Shown: in pieces, positions 12,066 through 22,543 of the stretch | Layout: each line of letters begins with the position of its first letter | Position numbering within the stretch: position 1 is the first letter of the stretch | Origin: Vespa crabro | Taxonomy: Eukaryota > Arthropoda > Insecta > Hymenoptera > Vespidae | Reading direction: 5' to 3' | Length of the DNA stretch: 64,000 nucleotides | NCBI RefSeq assembly: GCF_910589235.1 | Contig: NC_060979.1 | Span: forward strand, 558,001 to 622,000 | Program-made: the position numbers and the translations under genes | The notes under the pieces: model-generated | Databases searched by the model: none | What the model was told of the DNA's origin: nothing | What the model saw: only the letters and a program-made list of their open reading frames with translations

Positions 12066-12231
12066 TATATCTGAGAGGTACTATTTTCCTTCCCTAACTA
12101 TTATTACTATTATCTTTTTTTTTAAAACGTTGTCTTTCATCTAAAAAGTTTTCCTTCGGCTTCTTCTTTTCTTATATTTAATTAAGAAGCCGCCCCTTTA
12201 AATTCCATGATGGTTGTCAGTGGGGAAAAGT

Positions 12232-13075
12232 ATTCCGGCAGTGAAATAGCTTCCCGCTCGGAAGCCTGGTTTTCGAGGATTTCCCAGGGGCAGTTAGCGT
12301 GCTGAGGAGTAGCTCGCGCATAGTGTCGCTGAATGCAGCTAGCACTACCCCGATACTTACGATTGGATGCTCTCCCGGTGTAAGGGAAAGTAGAAACGCA
12401 GCAACACGACGGGCTAGGGCGCGATAGTCGTTCAAGCCCGCACACCGATCGACCCCCCGCTGCGTCCCTTCACCTGCGTTCCTACCATCGCACAACACGG
12501 GCTGCATCAGGTGGTAGCCAGTCTTCAAGAGTATATAGTAGTTTTGAAACGGTGCGATATGAGTTTGCTGTGGCCATCTTCTAAGGCCGTGCAAACAAAT
12601 TTCACTGACGCTAAATCGGCCACAATTTGTTTAGGGGTAAACAGCACCAGAACAGCCGCGATAAGTCCATTCTGTTCGAATAATAGACTCGTCAAACAGA
12701 TCCCAGGTTGCGAATCGATAATCAAGCAACCGTGAACTCGATTGTATATCCGTACACATTCCGCGCAAAACTCCCTGGAAGCGAAACATGCGCCCCAGTC
12801 CATACAAATAGCAACAACCCCCGCAACAACAGCACCAAAGAACGCACGAAAAAGCCCCATTACCTCCGATAATAGAGCAAGACGCTACGCAAGACAGTGC
12901 TCATATATCCCCGGAACTAACGAAAACAACTTAAGAAATGGGCTACGCACCATCGGCAACTCTCGAAACAGACAATAAACATAAAACAGCCGATGAGTTA
13001 GACGCGGTTCTTCATCTCGAGGGACCGCGGGTCACTTTAGCAGAACCCTGCACATCCACCCGCGGTGACCAAATG
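12232..13075 (+). pseudogene. possible ORF1 remnant, R1 copy B
   Basis: The plus frame is open from about 12,250 with SRIVSLNAASTTPILT, then RNAATRRARAR and a stop. It resumes at 12,511 with VASLQEYIVVLKRCDM and SSKAVQTNFTDAKSA, the counterpart of SSKTVQTNVVDVKPA in copy C. A basic, Asn- and Arg-rich stretch follows at 12,742-12,978. This matches the ORF1-like part of copy A in order and frame, with the same uncertainty about whether it was ORF1. Open frames on the minus strand here are mirror images of it. Confidence 0.42.
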
Positions 13076-13145
13076 AGTTAGGTTAAGTCCCACCCCCCTC
13101 ACGTAAATCGTGCGTTCACAAACATTCTTTGCTTACAGAAAATTA

Positions 13146-13775
13146 TGGGACGTTATAAAACGGTAATTGGCGAAGTGTGCGAACTGATTAGTCACAAGCG
13201 CATGGACATGCAACTTCTTCAGTAGCCGAATGTCCAAAAGCAAGGGACTGGATATGATGTAATAGGATTGGGCGACGGGACGAGCATTGCTGCCATTCGC
13301 GATGAAAGTTCGTGGTCTGCGGTCATGGCGACCAATCCAAACATTGCTGTTTATCCTGCAGCTCATCACTCCGCATTGCGTCGGTGCATAAGTGCAAGTA
13401 ATCGGCTCTTCCTTCTACGAGAAAAAAGGAGCCCCATTAGGAACTTGGATTCAGTTACTCGTGTACATAGATGGGAGAGAGGAATAGTAACTTGACGCCA
13501 AAGCGCTATCTCCTTTCTGGGGCTATAGGGACACAGACGAAAGAGGCTTGAAGTTAGAAGCCCTCTTCCGGGCAACCAGGTAAAAATTTATTAACTACGT
13601 AAAGTTCCCACCCACATTATGGAACACGGAAAACGCTTCATACATCGACGTAACCCTCTTGTCGCACTCTATGAGCCGACATATTGTCCAATGGAAAGTA
13701 AGAAGAGACTGGACGTCCAATGACCACAATTCAATAGACATCGCGATACTTCCCCAAAAGACTGAGTAAGGTCGG
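13146..13775 (+). pseudogene. APE-type endonuclease domain, R1 copy B
   Basis: The frame starts MGRYKTVIGEVCELISHKRM. It then reads LLQ followed by a TAG at 13,223-13,225, exactly where copy A has the catalytic Glu. Later motifs are WSAVMATNPNIAVY, then after frameshifts ASYIDVTLLSHSMSR and TSNDHNSIDIAI. The SDH box has become NDH. The N-x-N/SPLWG area is frameshifted and not readable as protein. The domain is clearly homologous to the endonucleases of copies A and C. Confidence 0.82.
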
Positions 13776-14400
13776 GGGGGGGTAGTTCTCTGGGCGACGG
13801 GAACAGGAGGTTCAATACAAGGAGAATCGACTGTGACCTATTCACTCACTCTCTCTCCCCATGGCAAGGGTGGATGGAAACAATTTAGAATCTGCTGCAC
13901 AAGTAGAGACATGAGCCGGCATGCATACTCATGTCCTACAAACCGCCGGCTCTGAATCCATCCCAAGGAAACAAGATCACCGGAAGTTCAACTCATGGTG
14001 GACATCATCGCTAACGAACAAGATAAAAGCGGTAGCTATGTTGGGACGCCCGTTCCAGCGAGAAGATGAATATCAGGCACGCCTCGGGTTAATGACCGAG
14101 TATTTCTCTACGCTGCGGGCATAGAGCAAAGAAGTACGACGTGCCAAATTAATTTGTTGGAGGAAATTCGTTATGGAACAGAGCAACGCGAAACCGTAGG
14201 GGTACGATTACAGACAACTGGCGGACAATATACGTGCAAAAAGAGTAATTAGTACTCTTAAACGAGACAGAAGGAAGACCACGAACATCCAAGAAACTGC
14301 TAGAGTCCTCCTCAATAAGCATGTCCCGGACTACAGCGCATCCGAAGACACAGAAGAACTGCGAGCGGGTCGGAACCTCTCTAGAAACGTCCTTGAAACT
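13776..14400 (+). pseudogene. linker between endonuclease and RT, R1 copy B
   Basis: This carries a run of eight G residues near 13,775, where copy A has a G run near 6,645. It then contains remnants of the linker: SESIPRKQDHRKFNSWWTSS at 13,953-14,012 corresponds to the PWW motif in copy A. Multiple stops and shifts occur. The region leads directly into the RT. Confidence 0.65.
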
Positions 14401-15200
14401 GTGGATGCTCCACTCTTCACGGAGGAAGAGGTCGCGCGGGTCATAGTGTCCCTCAAAAACGGCAATGCCCCAAGACAAGACCTCGTCGAGGTGTGTGCTC
14501 AAAAGAGTATTCGCCGTTATCCCATCCCAATTTGTAGACATTTCCAACGGATGCCATCAATGGGGTATCTTCCCATCTATATGAAAAGATGGTTCATTAA
14601 GAGCACTCCTAAAGTCGACGACAAAGACAAGAAAGACCCCGAGCCCTACCGATTGATATGCCTACTCTCCCTCATAGGGAAGAATATGGAAAGGCTACTG
14701 AATCTGCGCCCCACCAAAATCTCCCTCGTGCCGGGAAAAATATCGGACAGACACTTTGGGTTTGTCCATGGACGTTCGACAGAGGACACAATCGTGGAGA
14801 TTCGTCGAATCGTTTCTGCCTCCTCACGGAGATATGTCGTCGAGTTGTTATTCGACATCTTGGGAACCTTCGTCATCGTTTGGTGGACTCTAGATCTCAA
14901 GGCACTCCAAGATCGGGATTGCTCGAGGAACGCCCTTAAAATGATTACAAGCTTCTTCGCGGATCATAAAGTCAAAATCGCTCTGGGAGATCATGAGGCT
15001 TCAAAGCAGGCATCGAGAGGAAGACCACAAGTATCGGTCCTTGGCTCCTTCTGAAGAAAATTCATGATCGACCAGCACCTCAAGATCTCGGAGGAATTCT
15101 CTGGAGATGTCAACGTGAACGCATACGCCGACGACCTATTAGTCATCGTAGAAGGCGACTCAAGAAAAGAACTCGAAGAGAAAAAGAATCGCGTTATTAA
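14401..15200 (+). pseudogene. reverse transcriptase domain, R1 copy B
   Basis: The RT is open from 14,401 to 15,054. Motifs are LKNGNAPRQDLVEV, DPEPYRLICLLSLIGKNMER, FGFVHGRSTEDTIVEIRRIV and LLFDILGTFVIVWW. The first catalytic Asp is therefore kept (LFDILG), but the AFDN box is damaged. After a stop at 15,052-15,054 the same frame resumes, and the second box is intact as NAYADDLLVIVEGDS. Copy B thus keeps both catalytic boxes, unlike copies A and C. It remains a pseudogene because of stops here and in the endonuclease. Confidence 0.86.
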
Positions 15201-16257
15201 CAGCATCAAAGTATAGTGCACGTCGGCGAAATTGACAATCTCCGATCGTAAGACCGAAGCGATCGTCCATAAAAGCGATTGTGTTAAAAGGAAACCATTC
15301 AGCAGAAGGGGAGGAAGACGTCCGGATAAAAAGCAGAAAATAGCGAAAAAAACCGACCTAGCGAGCAGGCCTCCCACCATAAAGATAGGGAACAATAATA
15401 TTATAATTAAAAATTCCGTTAGATATCTCGGGGTACACTTCAATAAAGGCTGGGGGTTATGACAAACTGCCGAGATAAGGTCGTCTCATTGTTCGCAAAG
15501 ATAGGTAGGTTAGCAGCTAGGGAATGGAGACTCTAACATTGCGCCCTCCGAGCGATCTATCGAGAAGTGTTTACAACTACGGTCACGTACGCGGCAGCAG
15601 AACGGTCTGATCTCTGCACGGAAAGAGATCTCAAAAAGTTAAGTGCGACCCAGCGATCGGCCGTCATCTCGGTCACATCCGCGTATCGCCCAACTGCTAC
15701 GGGATCCCTCTGAATCATAGCAGCGGATTCCACGATAAATCTCTAGTTATTAAAACGAAGGAAAATATATGACATTAGGAGACGTAGATGCACCGAGACA
15801 GTTAAGCTAAAATTGGAAAGCACAAATATTGAACGCGCGATAGCAAGACAGCTCGCTGAGGAATTCTCTAGGGTTTGGCAATATAGGTAGGAGAACTCCT
15901 CCGAAAGTAGGAAAACGAACGCGTTATTCCCGAACATCAAGAACAGGATGGGTGCACGTTTCGTCTCTCCTAGTAATTTCACAAGTCAGTTTCTTGCATG
16001 ACACGACGCCATCAAGGCCATGTTGACGTTGCTGGTCATCATCACAGAAGGTGCATGCGAGTGTGGCGAAAAGGACAAGGTTTCGCATGACATCATTGAC
16101 TGTCCAGTTTTCGAACGACAGAAATAGGATCTGGAAGTAGTTCTCCGTTCTCCGAAAGGACTTGACCGGAAGCAGCGAGACATCTTGTCTCCACGGCCGA
16201 GGCATTCTTCCTCTTCGGGGAGTGTTGCAAAGAATCCCTCATCATAATGTTTGTTCA
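15201..16257 (+). pseudogene. R1-type ORF2 C-terminal region, copy B
   Basis: The thumb is at about 15,220-15,270 (SAKLTISDRKTEAIVHKSD). NSVRYLGVHFNKGWGL follows near 15,415-15,462, and a VTYAAAERSDL remnant near 15,580. A readable zinc-knuckle relic, EGACECGEKDKVSHDIIDC, lies near 16,048-16,105, with a Cys-x-Cys ... His ... Cys pattern. Many stops occur. The order matches copy A. Confidence 0.75.
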
Positions 16258-16715
16258 TAAATCCTGTTCAGCCGAGATTATCGGAGTTCCGGTGATGGGT
16301 GTGGGTCCCTGTAATCTTCTCTAATTAGCCCACTCTCGAACAGGATAGGGTTGGAGATGATCGTACACATCTTTATATTTTGCCTTTTTTTCCCTCCACC
16401 TCTAAACTCTCATTAATAAACCTGCTATCCTTCCGTTCCCATCCCATCCTACGGAACGAGTGCCACGGCTCAAGGCACTGTTAATAGGCCTCCCCGTCGT
16501 TTCTGATGGGCACGGCCGGCATGACTATGGTGATGCGTTACTGCGAGGATGTTGGTCGTGGGTGAACCGCTCACCTTGCCCTGCCTGCAGAAATTTTGTG
16601 TTTTTTCGAGTCAGGTCATTTGGTCCTGCTGGTTGCTGCTAGTAGATAGCTTCGTAGCGTATGCCTGAATAGACGAGATAGCATAGGTGCAGGCATGCTA
16701 TGGGTGCCCACCTGT
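16258..16715 (+). other. 3' UTR of R1 copy B
   Basis: Non-coding tail homologous to that of copy A, with a T-rich run near 16,376. It ends in GCATAGGTGCAGGCATGC, then passes into satA at about 16,716-16,722. The satellite phase at this junction is the same as at 9,588. Confidence 0.75.
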
Positions 16716-19700
16716 ACTATAAACTGTCGGATTTAGAGACATTCCGACTAGTCGAGGGAAATTCATGTTAGTATATCAAGAAACAATGCGACTTTCGGTC
16801 CTTTAAGTATTCCGTCTAGTTCAGGGAATGTTATGAAGGTACATAGTGAATTAATGCGACTGTAGGTAAATATTCCGACTAGTCGAGGGAAAGTTATGCG
16901 AGTGCCTCTCGGACCAATACGACTTTTGGACTTCAAGATATTTCGACTAGACGAAGGAAAGTTATGCGACCGAAATGTGACCCAAAGCGGCTGTAGGATA
17001 TAGAAATAATCCCAGTAGTCGAGGAAATAATATTTGAGTGCCACTCGGACCAATGTGGTTGCCGAACTGGAACATATTCCGACAATTCCAGGGATACTTA
17101 TAAGAGTGAAACTCGTTCGAAAGCGACTGTCGGACTTGGAGGTATTCTGACTAGTTGAGAGAATGTTATGCGAGTGCCTATCAAACCAATGCGACTGTCG
17201 TGCATGTAACTATTCCGAGTAGTCTAGAAAAAGCAATGCGAGAAACACTCGAAACTATGCGACTATCAGCCTTGAAAACATTCAGTCTAATCGAAGAAAA
17301 GTTATGCAAGTGCCACACGAACCAAAGCAAATAAAAGAGTTGGATATTTTCCCCCTTGTTGAAAGAAAGCAATGCGAGTTCCTCTAAAAACAATGCGACC
17401 GTCAGACTTAGATATGTTTCAGCTAGTCGAGGGAAAGTTATTAGAGTGCCTCTCGAACTTATGCGAAAGACAGAATTGGAAAAATTCCTACCAAACGAGG
17501 GAAAGTTATGCGACTGACTTGTGACATAGTGCGATTATCGTACAAGATAATATTCCGACTAGTCGGGAGAACGTAACGCGAATGCCTCTCTGACCAATAC
17601 GACTATCAGACTTAAAAATATTCTGACTCGTCGAGAGGGAATAGGCGAATGCATCTCAAACTAATGCAACTGTCGCATATTGAAACATTCCGACTAATCG
17701 AGGGAAAGTTATACTTGTGCTTCTCGAACCAATGAACTGTCGTACTTAGAATTGTTCCGAATAGTTAAGGGAAAGTTATGGGATTGCATCCCACACAATG
17801 CGACTGTCGGATTTGGAAATATTCCGACTTGTCGAGGGATAGTTGTGAGTGTGCTTCTAGAACCAATGCGACTACTGTACCTAGAAATATTAACATTAGT
17901 CGAGTGAAAATTGTGCGGATTTTGTGAAAATCCCCTCCAAACAATGTGACTGTCGTACTTGGTACGAACCTGACTAGTTGAAAGAAATTTATGCGAATAC
18001 CCCACGAACCACTGGGACTGTCTTTCTTCGAATTAGCGGTGTAAGTACCTATTGTACCAATGCGACCGTGGGACTTGGAACTTTCCGTCTAGTCGAGGAA
18101 AAGTTATGAGTGTGCGATTCGAACACAATGCGACTATAAGACCTTCAAATATTCCAACTAGTTGTAGTAAAGTTATGAGGACGCACATAGATCCAATGCG
18201 ATTGCCGGAATTATAAAAATTCCATCTTGTCGAAGTAAGGATAAGTGAATGACTTGTGAACCAATGAGACTGTCGGATTTAGAAATATTCTGTCTAGTTG
18301 AGGGATAAATAGGAGAGTGACTCTCGAAACAATTCTACTGTTGATCCTAGAAATATTCCGACTCATCGAGGGAAAGTTATGCAAATGCCTCTCGAACCAA
18401 TGCGGCTCTCGGGCTTCAAATACTTAGACTGGATAAAGTTATATGAATGCCTCTCGAAACTATGCGGCTGTCGAGTTTGATAATTTTTCGATTACTCGAG
18501 AAAAGGTTATGCGAGTGACTCTCGAACAAATACGGCTGTCGTATTTGGTAATATTCCGACTAGTCGACGGAAATTCATGCTAGTTCTACTAGAAACTAAG
18601 CGACTGTTCTACTTTGAAATATCCCAAATTATGGAGGGAACGTTATGCGATTGCCTCTCGACTAATACGACTGTCTTACTTAGGCATATTCCGATTAGTC
18701 GAGAGAATGTTATGCATATAACTTGTCAACCAATGAGACTGTCTGACTTGAAAATATTACGACTAGTCGAGGGAAAGTTATACGTGTGTCTCGATCCAAT
18801 ACGACTGTCGCAGTTGGATATATTCCAACTAGTCGAGGGAAAGTTATGAGAGTGCCACTTAAACTAAAGCGGCTGTCGGATTTGGAAAGTTTCCTGCTTT
18901 CAAGGAAGAGTTATGCGATTAACTTGTGAGCCAATACGACTGTCGGACTTTGTAATAGTTCGACTGGTCGAGGAAAAATTACGCGAGTGCCTCTAGCACC
19001 AATACGGCTTCTTTACTTAAAAATATTCCGTCTAGTCGAGGGAAAGTTATCTGCGTGCTTCCCGATTCAATTCGGCTATTGTAATAGAAAAAATACCAAC
19101 TAGTAGAGTGAGTGTAGTGGGTGTGACTCTGCTCCCAATGCTACTATCGGGCATGAAAATATCACGTCTACTCAAGGGAAAGTTATACGAGTGCCTCTTG
19201 ATCCAATGCGACAGTCGGATTTGGAAATATTCCGAAAATTCGAGCGAATGGTATGCGTGTGATTCCCAAACCATTGCGCTTGTCAGTGTTGGAAATATTC
19301 CGAATAGACGAGGGAAAGTTATGCGACTGACTCTCTCATCAAAGCTGTTGTCGGAAGGAAGATATTCCGACTAGTCGAGGAAAAATTATGCGAGTTACTC
19401 CCGACAATTTGCGTCTGTCGGACTTGGAAATAACCCGACTTGTCGATGGAATGTTATGCGATTACCTCTGGAACAAATGCGAATGTCGTACATGGAAATA
19501 TTCCAACACTTCGGGGGAATGTTATGCGAGTGTCTCTCGAAGCAAAACGGCTGCCAAACTTGAAAATTCTCCGACTAGCCCAGGGAATGATATACGAATT
19601 TCTCTCGATCCAATTCGGTAGTCCGACTTGGGAATATTCTGACTAGTCGAGGGAAATTTTTGCTATTGCCTCTCGAACATTGCGTCTGTCGGATTTAGAA

Positions 19701-21060
19701 AAAATCCGACAACACGAGGAAGAGTATTGCGAGTGACATATGAGCCTATGCGAATGACGTTCTTGGAAATATTACGATTAGTAGAGGGAATATTATGCGA
19801 GTGACTCTTGAACCAATACCGTTGCCAGTTTTGGAAACATTCCAACTAGCCGAATGAAAGTTATGTGAGTGCCTCACGAACCAATACGACTGTCAAACTA
19901 TGCACTATTCCGCCTAGTCGAGGGAAGAATATGCGAGTGCCTCTCGTACCAATGCGGATGTCAGACTCGGAAATATACCGACTAGTCGAGGGAAAGTTGC
20001 ACGAGTTACTTTTGAAACAAAGCGGCTGTCGGACTTGTAAATATTCCGAGTATTCAAGGGAAAGTTATACGGGTGCCTCACGAACCAATGCGACTGACGG
20101 ACTGGCAAATATTCCGACTATTAAAAAGAGAGCTATGCGAGATGTTTGTAAACTAATGCGACTGCTGATCTTGGAAACATTCCGGCTAGTCGAAGGAAAG
20201 TAATGCGAGTGTCACTCGAATCATTACGACTATAGTATTTGGAAATATGCCGACTGTTCTAGGGAAAGTAGTGCAAATGCCTATCGAATTGATGCGGACA
20301 GGGTAATATTCCGACTAATCGGGTGAAACTTATCGCAGTGCCACCCGAGAAACAGCGACTACCAGACTTAGTAATATTGATAATACTGGAGGGAAACTTA
20401 TGCGAGTGGAACCAATGCGGATGTGGGCCTTGGAAATATACCAACTAGACGGGGTAAAGTTATGCGAGTGACTCTCTAAAGAATGCGGCTTTCGAATTTG
20501 GGAACATTCCGACTTGCCGAGGGAAAGATATGGGAGTGACACTCATATCAATGCGATTGTCGAACTTGGAAATATTCAGACTATTCGAAGGAAAGTTAAG
20601 CGCGTAAATTGTGATACAATGCGACTATCAGACTTGTAATTACTCCCACTAGTCGAGTGTAAATTATGTGAGTGACACCAGACTCATTTCGACTAGTTAA
20701 GGGAAACTGTTGCGAGTGCTCCTAGTTCTAATACTACAGTATTAATTGGGATCGTTCCGACTATTCGAAAGAATGTTTTACGAGTACCTCTCGAACTAAT
20801 TCAACTATCGGACTTAGAAATATTCCGACTTCTCGTGGGAACGTTATGAGAGTGCTTCTCGAAACAATGCGACTGTCATATTTGGAATTATTCCGACTAG
20901 TCAAGAGAACGATATACGCGTGCCTCTGGAACCAATGTGACCGTCGTACTTAGCAATATTCATTTTCGTCGAGAGAAAGTTATGAGAGTGCATCTCGAGC
21001 TAATGCGACAGCTGGACCTAGAAATATTATGTCTAGTAGTGGAAAAGTTTTTAAAGTGCA
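16716..21060 (+). repeat. satA satellite array 3, left part
   Basis: About 63-64 monomers of the 68-bp satellite, in the same orientation as arrays 1 and 2. It is interrupted in the middle of a monomer at 21,060 by the solo LTR and resumes in phase at 22,539. This is the longest uninterrupted satA run in the window. Confidence 0.95.
21056..21060. repeat. target-site duplication, left (GTGCA)
   Basis: These five bases, GTGCA, immediately precede the LTR end TGTTAC. They are repeated exactly after the LTR at 22,539-22,543. Removing the LTR and one GTGCA leaves a satA monomer in correct phase. Confidence 0.9.
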
Positions 21061-22538
21061 TGTTACGTATCGCAAGATATGTACCTTAATAGAGCTAACT
21101 CCAAAGTAAGCTATTCCGATCCTTGCGGGTGATTTGTGCCCTTTTCGGCCCTTACCTGCCTGGGCAGTGGGAAAATTTTCTTTCTCTTCTTCAATTAATT
21201 CCACACCCATTGCATCGTTATAAAATTCGGCTTCGTGGAAAAGTTCCTTTAACAGACGACGTAGTTGACATTTTCTACCACCGCGGCGTACCTTCGGCAT
21301 TTGGAAGGCAAGGATTTGGAAGAGGTGTTTGATTGGAGGTAGGAGAGAAAGAGAAAAGTGTCGTCCGTGCGGAGCGCCCTCACCGAAACGACATTTTATA
21401 GGAGGATACTCGTGCGGTTCGTCCTCACCGAGCAATAAGGATGGATGCATGTATGGATATAAAGAAATCACGCACTGGTTGACAATAACAATTTTAATGA
21501 TGTATTAAATGTTTCACTAAAGTACACTGAATAATTATACCTTTGGATGATGTTCCGCACGCTAACGCGGTTATTCAATTGTTAAAAGGAATTTGATTTT
21601 AATTTTAATTGAAGGATTCTAACTTATTTAATTGACAAAGATAAACTGTAGTGTAAAATTCTAAGTTGGATAATGACTACTTAAGGCTCAAGTCTAGGAG
21701 CTAGCGACTTGTTGAGTAAGGCTGCGAACGATGACTGACTGACGACGCTCTTTGCTCCTCCTAGGGCGAGTCCGGTTGACGTCACTGCGCATGTGCGCCG
21801 CTCGCGCTTGCCGCCTGAGTGCCGTGGTGGTGGGGCGCGCCGGCCGCGCTTGCCGTATGAGTGCGGTGGTGGTGGGGCAGAACAATGCAAGCGTTCCTTT
21901 ATTACCTCTTCCAAGTATTGCGTTCACTTGGGGCTTATCACTGGATGTAATTCTCGGAGCTCTTAGCCCCTGAAATGTTGTTATTAGCAGGTATGGTTCC
22001 GAAAATGATGTCGATATCGTTGTTTTTAATACTTGGAACTCAGAATATTAAAATCCATATCACCGGATGCCGTCTCGCCATAATCAATAAGTATGTCTCG
22101 CAATTATTTATTACATTTATTTAAGGATATTTCTCGCAGTATTTCCCAAGGTTGTTGAACATTAATTGATTAGGGTAATTGTTTATTTTATTACAGGGTG
22201 TATGTATATGTGTGTATTTTGTTAACATAGGTTCCAATTTGTTAGCTAATTATTAATATTATTCATTTATGTGTTTTATGTATTATTAATAAGTAGGTGC
22301 TAGTAGTAACAGGAGTTTATCTTAAGTTTATATTAAGGTATCTTAGTTAATATTGCTAGTGGTAAAATTATCGATATTTTGAATATTTAGCCTTCGAATG
22401 AGCGATATAAATTTTGAAGGTTGATCCCCTTTACTTAAGCTAGCTAATATATTAATCTTTCATTTATACTATAGTTTACATATGTTATTCCATTTTTTTT
22501 TCTTTATTTACATACGTCGCTTGTCGCGGGATGTAACA
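21061..22538 (-). mobile_element. solo LTR of the E2 Gypsy family inserted in satA
   Basis: A 1,478-bp solo LTR with ends TGTTAC...GTAACA and perfect 5-bp target duplications. Read on the minus strand it starts TGTTACATCCCGCG, like the E2 LTR (TGTTACATCCTGCA) at 37,353. The interior also matches the E2 LTR, for example the GACGACGTAGTTGAC-like stretch and the GCGAGTCCGGTTGACGT-like stretch. No coding region is present, as expected after recombination between two LTRs of a full element. It is the only insertion in the window with clean, unambiguous boundaries. Confidence 0.93.
21777..21798. promoter_or_regulatory. CRE-like and NRF1-like motifs in the LTR
   Basis: A perfect TGACGTCA (the CRE/ATF palindrome) at 21,777-21,784 is followed at once by TGCGCATGTGCGC at 21,786-21,798, close to the NRF1-type palindrome. 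Related strings occur in the E2 LTR at 36,432-36,450 and in the E1 LTR at 34,209-34,219. They may be core promoter elements of these LTRs. That is inference from motif identity and conservation of position. Confidence 0.45.
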
Positions 22539-22543
22539 GTGCA
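22539..22543. repeat. target-site duplication, right (GTGCA)
   Basis: Exact copy of 21,056-21,060, adjoining the LTR end GTAACA. Confidence 0.9.

Larger units (their letters stand above)
12066..16715 (+). mobile_element. R1-clade non-LTR retrotransposon, copy B (decayed)
   Basis: Same family, orientation and flanks as copy A: satB upstream, satA downstream. All domains are recognisable but heavily broken. It differs from copy A at many positions (roughly a fifth to a quarter by eye), so the two are old. The upstream flank from about 12,030, including a TTAATTAAGAAG string near 12,179, also aligns with copy A. That implies duplication of a larger block rather than two unrelated insertions. 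Confidence 0.87.

Noticed and set aside
4976..16715. R1 copies inserted in 28S rDNA, as in the canonical R1 family
   Set aside because: The flanks are satB and satA; no rRNA sequence is seen anywhere in the window.
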